A stretch of DNA of 7,665 nucleotides from Microcaldota archaeon (lineage in GTDB: Archaea; Micrarchaeota; Micrarchaeia; Anstonellales; Anstonellaceae). Each line of letters begins with the position of its first letter. The stretch's first letter is position 1. The notes beneath the pieces were generated by a model that worked only from the letters and a program-made list of their open reading frames with translations, was not told the DNA's origin and searched no databases. The stretch spans positions 1-7,665 of the forward strand of contig JAPLWZ010000092.1 of assembly GCA_026396335.1 (NCBI GenBank), written 5' to 3'. Shown here piece by piece: positions 4,115-7,665 of this stretch. Made by a program: the position numbers and the translations under genes.

Positions 4115-4978
4115 ATGAAACAATTCCTGTTAATTGCATTAGTGGCGGCAATGCTGCTTCTTGGCTGTGCGGGTTCAAGCGCGCCCCCGGCAAACCAGCA
4201 GCCTGCAGCACAAAACAACCAGCCGTCGGCAAACGGCCAGCAGCCGCCAGCGGGCTCAAACCAGCAGCCAGCGGCGCAAAACAACAACGCTCCGCCAGCA
4301 CCGCCTGCAAATTCCGGCGGAAGCGATTCTGACTCGTTCCTTAGCATACTTGGGCTGAAAAGCACGCTTCAATACAAGGTGGCATACGACATTTCATCCG
4401 GCACAGCTGGGCAACAGGCTGTTTTGCAGATGACCCAGTACTTGAAGGGAACCACAAAAATGCGCTCCGACAGTGCCTATCAGGGCATTGAATCCAGGAC
4501 ATATGTGGTCGACGGCGCCTACTACTCCTGCAGCAACGCTCAGGGTGCATGGACTTGCATGAAACTCACGATTCCCAAGGAAGACACAACAAAGTCTATA
4601 GACGATGTGGCGACCAATAAGGAGAACTACCAGATTACGGCTGACGGCACTATGCAGGTCGCAGGCGTTACTGCAAACTGTTACAAGGTGATTGGGAAGA
4701 ATCTCGATTACTCCAGGTCCTGCTACTCGCCCGAGGGCGTGCCGCTTTATGTCAAGATAACTTCTACCAGTGCACAAGGCGAAACAGGCAGCACTGAGAT
4801 GACGGCGACAAGCTACTCGACAAGCGTTTCCGACTCGGACTTTGCGCTTCCGGCTGTGGCAACCGAACTGCCCACTGCTCCGCCAGGCGCACCAGGTGCC
4901 GGCGGTGATGTCTGCTCCTACTGCAGCTACATGACTGGGCAGGACAAGACGGACTGCCTTGCTTCCTGCGCAGGCTAA
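4115..4978 (+). CDS. Secreted lipoprotein with Pro/Gln/Asn stalk and Cys-rich tail (287 aa)
   Basis: Residues 1-17 form a signal peptide (MKQFLLIALVAAMLLLG) ending in a lipobox LLGC, so Cys18 is the likely lipid-anchored residue outside the membrane. Residues 19-70 are a low-complexity Ala/Pro/Gln/Asn stalk containing NQQPAAQNN twice, 22 residues apart. Residues about 74-247 form a beta-rich globular domain with four cysteines (139, 148, 189, 203), probably in two disulfides. A Pro/Gly/Ala linker leads to a C-terminal C267-x2-C270-x10-C281-x3-C285 module. I cannot name the globular domain; a substrate-binding or cell-surface role is a guess. The start is firm: GAGGTGG ends 4 nt before the ATG. 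The gene is monocistronic, ended by a long T-rich tract. Confidence 0.88.
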   Translation: MKQFLLIALVAAMLLLGCAGSSAPPANQQPAAQNNQPSANGQQPPAGSNQQPAAQNNNAPPAPPANSGGSDSDSFLSILGLKSTLQYKVAYDISSGTAGQQAVLQMTQYLKGTTKMRSDSAYQGIESRTYVVDGAYYSCSNAQGAWTCMKLTIPKEDTTKSIDDVATNKENYQITADGTMQVAGVTANCYKVIGKNLDYSRSCYSPEGVPLYVKITSTSAQGETGSTEMTATSYSTSVSDSDFALPAVATELPTAPPGAPGAGGDVCSYCSYMTGQDKTDCLASCAG

Positions 4979-4984
4979 GCTAGC

Positions 4985-5039
4985 TCTTTTTTCCTTTTTT
5001 TATTTCTTTTTTTGTTTTTTCTATTTTTTTCTCTTTCCC
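4985..5039 (+). terminator. Long T-rich terminator of the lipoprotein gene
   Basis: About 55 nt just after the lipoprotein stop are almost only T, with several runs of six to seven T broken by C, A or G. Such repeated T-tracts are strong intrinsic terminators for archaeal RNA polymerase. The same DNA is A-rich for the convergent gene ending at 5040 and gives it no terminator. Confidence 0.8.
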
Positions 5040-5366
5040 TTAGAATGAGTGCTGCTTGATTTTGTTTGCCTTTGTTTCTTTTTCCGCATTCATCATTGAC
5101 CTGAAAAATTCGCTTGGTACGGTCACTGCCGGCGCGCTGAATTTCTGTTTGTTCGTCGCATTAGCAGCCCACGCCTGCGCTTTATTGCCTGCAACAGACG
5201 CGCTGGCATTCTTGCCAATTTGAATCCTCCCCTGCATTATGGAGTCCAGCTTGCTTCTGTCCTTGCTGTCGTTGGCGTACCAGAACCATGTGAGTTCGTA
5301 GGTAAACGGCTTCACTTCCCAGCTGGGATCCATCTTGACTCCCTTGCCGCCTACAAATACTCCCAT
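5040..5366 (-). CDS. Hypothetical protein (108 aa)
   Basis: This small soluble basic protein begins MGVFVGGKGVKMDPSWEVKP. The first half is aromatic (FTYELTWFWYAND, about 21-33). The middle has KLDSIMQGRIQIG, then an Ala/Asn/Gln-rich stretch (NASASVAGNKAQAWAANATN), and the C-terminus is Lys-rich and helical (MMNAEKETKANKIKQHSF). No signal peptide or membrane segment is seen and I recognise no family. Start support: AGGTG lies 5 nt before the ATG, with TTTAAAAAA (minus strand, 5398-5406) about 25 nt further upstream. It converges on the lipoprotein gene and is transcribed away from argH. Confidence 0.75.
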   Translation of the reverse strand: MGVFVGGKGVKMDPSWEVKPFTYELTWFWYANDSKDRSKLDSIMQGRIQIGKNASASVAGNKAQAWAANATNKQKFSAPAVTVPSEFFRSMMNAEKETKANKIKQHSF

Positions 5367-5397
5367 CTTCGCACCTTGCCATCAATTTTCATCAGGC

Positions 5398-5406
5398 TTT
5401 TTTAAA
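5398..5406 (-). promoter_or_regulatory. TATA box of the 108-aa gene
   Basis: On the minus strand this reads TTTAAAAAA. Transcription would begin near 5376, just before the AGGTG Shine-Dalgarno. Confidence 0.5.
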
Positions 5407-5474
5407 CCCTGCGACCCGCGCTGCGGTTTGATTCGGCAGGCGACGATGGAAGCGGCACAGGTCGCAAATTAATA

Positions 5475-5492
5475 AACTTCAAGCCTGAAGTT
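5475..5492. repeat. Inverted repeat upstream of argH (first)
   Basis: AACTTCA and TGAAGTT are perfect 7-bp complements around AGCC. It lies about 98 nt upstream of the argH start region. It may be a regulator site or an RNA hairpin. Confidence 0.6.
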
Positions 5493-5517
5493 CAAACACA
5501 GCCGGAATTGGTTTAGC

Positions 5518-5542
5518 CATATGGAACGAAGTGTTCCATATG
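5518..5542. promoter_or_regulatory. Perfect inverted repeat next to the argH promoter
   Basis: The arms CATATGGAAC (5518-5527) and GTTCCATATG (5533-5542) are perfect 10-bp complements separated by GAAGT. The repeat ends 10 bp before the TATA-like box of argH. A dimeric regulator bound here would touch or adjoin the preinitiation complex, so it is a good candidate operator. The responsible protein is not in the window. Confidence 0.55.
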
Positions 5543-5552
5543 AAACATTACC

Positions 5553-5559
5553 TTTTAAT
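5553..5559 (+). promoter_or_regulatory. TATA-like box of argH
   Basis: TTTTAAT is centred at about 5556 and predicts transcription from about 5581-5584. If that is right, the mRNA starts at or next to the first possible codons, and the AGAGG at 5576-5580 would lie outside it. Confidence 0.45.
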
Positions 5560-5589
5560 GGGGTTCGAATCAGATAGAGGTTGATGATT

Positions 5590-7014
5590 ATGGCATCAGG
5601 CAAACTATGGGGCGGGCGGTTCGAGAAATCGCAAGCAGACGAGCTGTTCCAGTTCCTTTCGGCAGAGGATGCGGCGCTAGACCAGAAACTGGCCGTTTAC
5701 GACATCGAAGGCAGCCTGGCGCATGTTGCCATGCTTTCCAAGCAGAAGATACTCTCAAAGGGCGAGGCTGCAGAAATTCTCAGTGCGCTTCTCACGCTCC
5801 ACGCGAGTGCAAAGGAAGGAAAGTTCATTGTTGACCCGAAACTCGAAGATGTTCACATGAATGTGGAGACAACAGTCACAAAAATTACGGAAAACGGCAA
5901 GAAAATGCACACTGCGCGCTCGCGGAACGACCAGTCCGCGCTTGACACGCGAATGTACATGCGGGATGCGATAAATGAAATCTCCGGAGCCATGCTCAAC
6001 CTCCAATCGTCCCTCTTGCAACTTTCAAAGTCAGACTTGCCTTATCCGACATACACGCACTTCCAAGTGGCAATGCCTGCCTCGGTAACATTTTGGGCGC
6101 ACTCGCACTGGCAGGAAATCGAGCGGGACCTCGCGCGATTGAGCGAACTTTACGCACGGGCGAACCTCAATCCGCTTGGAAGCGGAGCGGTCGCAGGCAC
6201 AAACTGGCCGATTGACCGGGCATACACAAGCAAGCTTCTCGGTTTTTCCGCGCCAACCGCAAACCCAATGGACTCGGTTTCAATGCGGGGCGAATTAGAG
6301 GCAGAGCTGCTTTCCGCGCTCACACTCTCAATGGTGCACTGCGCAAAAATGGCAGAGGATATCATTCTACTCGCAAACAAGCGGCTCATCACATTGCCCG
6401 ACGAATATTCCACAGGCTCATCCATGATGCCGCAGAAAAAGAATCCAGACCCGCTTGAACTGGTTCGGGCAAAGGCGGCGCGGCTGCTTGGCTACTATGT
6501 ATCCTGCACCACCATCATGAAAGGGCTCCCCTCCGGCTACCAAAAGGATACGCAGGAAACAAAGTTCTACATGATTTCTGGTGTGGATACGGCGCTTGGC
6601 GTTCTTTCCATAATGGCAAAGATCCTGCCGCTCCTCAAATTCAACGAGGCAAAAATAATCGAGGAACTTGAGGAAGGCTACGCATGCGCCACGGAGTTCG
6701 CTGACCTGCTTGCGAAAAAGGGCGTGCCGTTCCGGAAAGCGCACGAAATAACGGGCTCTGTAGTGAAAGACTGCATTGCAAACAAGAAGTACCTCTCTAC
6801 GCTCAATGCTGTTGATATATCCAAATTCGCAGGCGTGCCAATTCCGCAGCGCGAGCTTGACGCGGCGACAAGCGTTGACAAGACTGAGCGGTTCGCAGCC
6901 GCATACAAAATTCCGGCACAGTCCGAATGCGCGAAATCGCTTGCCGAGCGGAAGAAATCGCTTGACGCGGCACACGCGCTTCTCATGAAAGACGTGAAGG
7001 CAATAACCGGCTAG
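5590..7014 (+). CDS. argH: Argininosuccinate lyase
   Basis: This enzyme splits argininosuccinate into arginine and fumarate, the last step of arginine synthesis, in the cytoplasm as a homotetramer of the fumarase/aspartase superfamily. From ATG 5590 it has 474 residues, a normal length. Family landmarks in order are KLWGGRF at the N-terminus, LEDVHMNVE (86-94), HTARSRNDQ (107-115), YTHFQ with the conserved His157, NPLGSGAVAGTNWPIDR (194-210), and the flexible catalytic loop GSSMMPQKKNPDP (276-288). All look intact. TTG 5581 and ATG 5584 are upstream in-frame starts. I chose 5590 because MASGKLWGGRF fits the family and GAGG lies 9 nt upstream, but the TATA box position would suit a leaderless start at 5584. 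No argG or other arginine gene adjoins it. Two inverted repeats upstream may be regulatory. A delta-crystallin-like role is excluded in practice by the context. Confidence 0.96.
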   Translation: MASGKLWGGRFEKSQADELFQFLSAEDAALDQKLAVYDIEGSLAHVAMLSKQKILSKGEAAEILSALLTLHASAKEGKFIVDPKLEDVHMNVETTVTKITENGKKMHTARSRNDQSALDTRMYMRDAINEISGAMLNLQSSLLQLSKSDLPYPTYTHFQVAMPASVTFWAHSHWQEIERDLARLSELYARANLNPLGSGAVAGTNWPIDRAYTSKLLGFSAPTANPMDSVSMRGELEAELLSALTLSMVHCAKMAEDIILLANKRLITLPDEYSTGSSMMPQKKNPDPLELVRAKAARLLGYYVSCTTIMKGLPSGYQKDTQETKFYMISGVDTALGVLSIMAKILPLLKFNEAKIIEELEEGYACATEFADLLAKKGVPFRKAHEITGSVVKDCIANKKYLSTLNAVDISKFAGVPIPQRELDAATSVDKTERFAAAYKIPAQSECAKSLAERKKSLDAAHALLMKDVKAITG

Positions 7015-7023
7015 CTATAACGC

Positions 7024-7030
7024 TTATAAT
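7024..7030 (+). promoter_or_regulatory. TATA box of the 76-aa gene
   Basis: TTATAAT is centred about 27 nt before the ATG at 7054, with no Shine-Dalgarno between. This indicates a leaderless transcript separate from argH, although read-through from argH is possible because no T-tract ends that gene. Confidence 0.6.
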
Positions 7031-7053
7031 CTTATTACGGCTATTTTCCCACT

Positions 7054-7284
7054 ATGGCAATGGGTTCATTATCTCAAAAGATAGCGCCGGCAGTTCCAGC
7101 AGCAAAGCCAGTGACAGCAAGCCGCGAGGAGTTTGACGCGCTCAAAAAATCCCTGAACATAGAGTCCTGGGAAATGAGCCCGAACAACTGGGACGCGATA
7201 CAGATCATTTACACCCGCGGCGGAAGCGAGCAGCAGGCAAGGAGTTTCCTTTCTGCAGTGGAGCTTCCAACGCCTGAAATGTAA
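7054..7284 (+). CDS. Hypothetical protein (76 aa)
   Basis: The short N-terminal part is Ala/Pro/Lys-rich and probably flexible (SLSQKIAPAVPAAKPV). It is followed by a compact part that looks helical (REEFDALKKSLNIESW, about 24-39; NNWDAIQIIYTRGGSEQQARSF in two halves, about 44-65), ending VELPTPEM. No membrane segment or metal site is seen, and the family is not recognised. A second ATG at codon 3 is a possible start, but the TATA spacing favours 7054. It ends 17 nt before the TPR gene, so the two probably share a transcript. Confidence 0.75.
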   Translation: MAMGSLSQKIAPAVPAAKPVTASREEFDALKKSLNIESWEMSPNNWDAIQIIYTRGGSEQQARSFLSAVELPTPEM

Positions 7285-7301
7285 TTTTATCAGTGATTCT
7301 T

Positions 7302-7665
7302 ATGACCGACGAACTCGAAGACCAGATGATTGCAAAGACAGAGGAACTAGTTGAGGAGAAAAAGGGCGACGAGGCGGTTGTTGAAGCAACCGAGCTTGCA
7401 GCAATCGACCCCAAGGACGCAATCGTATGGTTCGTTAAGGGCAAGGCGCACTACGTAGACAAGCAGTTCGAAGACGCGCTCTCATGCTTCTCAAAGGCAG
7501 CGGAACTTGAACGGGAAAACCCGCAAATCTGGCACATGATGGGCTACGCGCTGATTTCACTCAACAGATTGCAGGAAGCGGAACAGGCGCTCGAATACGT
7601 GAAAGGCACACAGCCGACTAATGCAGAAGCTGTTTGCGCGCTTGGAATCTGCCAGTCAATGCTGA
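7302..7665 (+). CDS. TPR-repeat protein, 5' part
   Basis: An open frame runs from ATG 7302 to the window edge (121 codons, no stop). After an acidic N-terminus (MTDELEDQMIAKTEELVEEK) it shows tetratricopeptide repeats, 34-residue helical hairpins that bind partner proteins. One runs from about 37-70 (KDAIVWFVKGKAHYVDKQFE, then DALSCFSKAAELE), a second from about 71-104 (NPQIWHMMGYALISLNRLQE, then AEQALEYVKGTQP), and a third begins at TNAEAVCALGICQSML. The helix A W/L/G/Y and helix B A/F/A positions fit the TPR pattern. It is 17 nt downstream of the 76-aa gene and probably co-transcribed. The specific role cannot be told from the N-terminal part; it is a scaffold or co-chaperone type of protein by family. 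Confidence 0.88.
   Translation, partial: MTDELEDQMIAKTEELVEEKKGDEAVVEATELAAIDPKDAIVWFVKGKAHYVDKQFEDALSCFSKAAELERENPQIWHMMGYALISLNRLQEAEQALEYVKGTQPTNAEAVCALGICQSML

Noticed and set aside
3911..4123. 70-codon minus-strand open frame with a repeated VLLVRTQD peptide
   Set aside because: The peptide repeat only reflects the 25-bp DNA repeat. There is no ribosome site, and the frame crosses the lipoprotein promoter and start.
4087..4365. Minus-strand Gly/Ala/Cys-rich open frames opposite the lipoprotein gene
   Set aside because: They mirror the Pro/Gln/Asn-rich stalk codons in reverse and have no start signals.
6418..6986. Minus-strand open frames of 102 and 185 codons inside argH
   Set aside because: They are antisense to a full-length, motif-complete argH and have no recognisable domain.

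Overview
The window looks archaeal, most likely from a small-genome DPANN-type lineage such as Diapherotrites or Micrarchaeota; the phylum is a guess. Four things support archaea: a tRNA-Ser gene with a 24-nt intron at position 37/38 bounded by a bulge-helix-bulge motif; TATA-like boxes about 26 nt upstream of several start codons, which implies leaderless mRNAs; T-rich tracts in place of bacterial hairpin terminators; and tRNA genes with no encoded CCA.

Left part (1 to about 3,020): a candidate integrated element. Three small genes on the minus strand (one cut by the window edge) are tightly packed as an operon. They diverge, across a symmetric AT-rich promoter region, from a plus-strand gene for a 356-aa protein I do not recognise. 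That gene converges on, and overlaps by 12 bp, a minus-strand gene for a 422-aa tyrosine recombinase with all expected catalytic residues plus a C-terminal zinc ribbon and coiled coil. The integrase start codon lies 80 bp from the 3' end of tRNA-Ser(UGA), the usual layout for an element integrated in a tRNA gene. The second attachment site would be to the left, outside the window.

Middle (3,022 to about 5,400): chromosomal-looking DNA. Divergent tRNA-Ser(UGA, intron) and tRNA-Thr(CGU) genes are followed by a two-gene operon (a 68-aa membrane protein and a 103-aa soluble protein). Next comes a roughly 245-bp intergenic stretch with a 25-bp direct repeat flanking a hairpin, possibly a small RNA. 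A 287-aa lipoprotein with a Pro/Gln/Asn-rich stalk and a cysteine-rich tail ends in a long T-rich tract, opposite a convergent 108-aa unknown gene.

Right part (5,400 to 7,665): argH (argininosuccinate lyase, the last step of arginine synthesis) lies downstream of two perfect inverted repeats and a TATA box. It is followed by a 76-aa unknown protein with its own leaderless promoter and the start of a TPR-repeat protein that runs off the window. No other arginine gene is present, so argH stands alone here.
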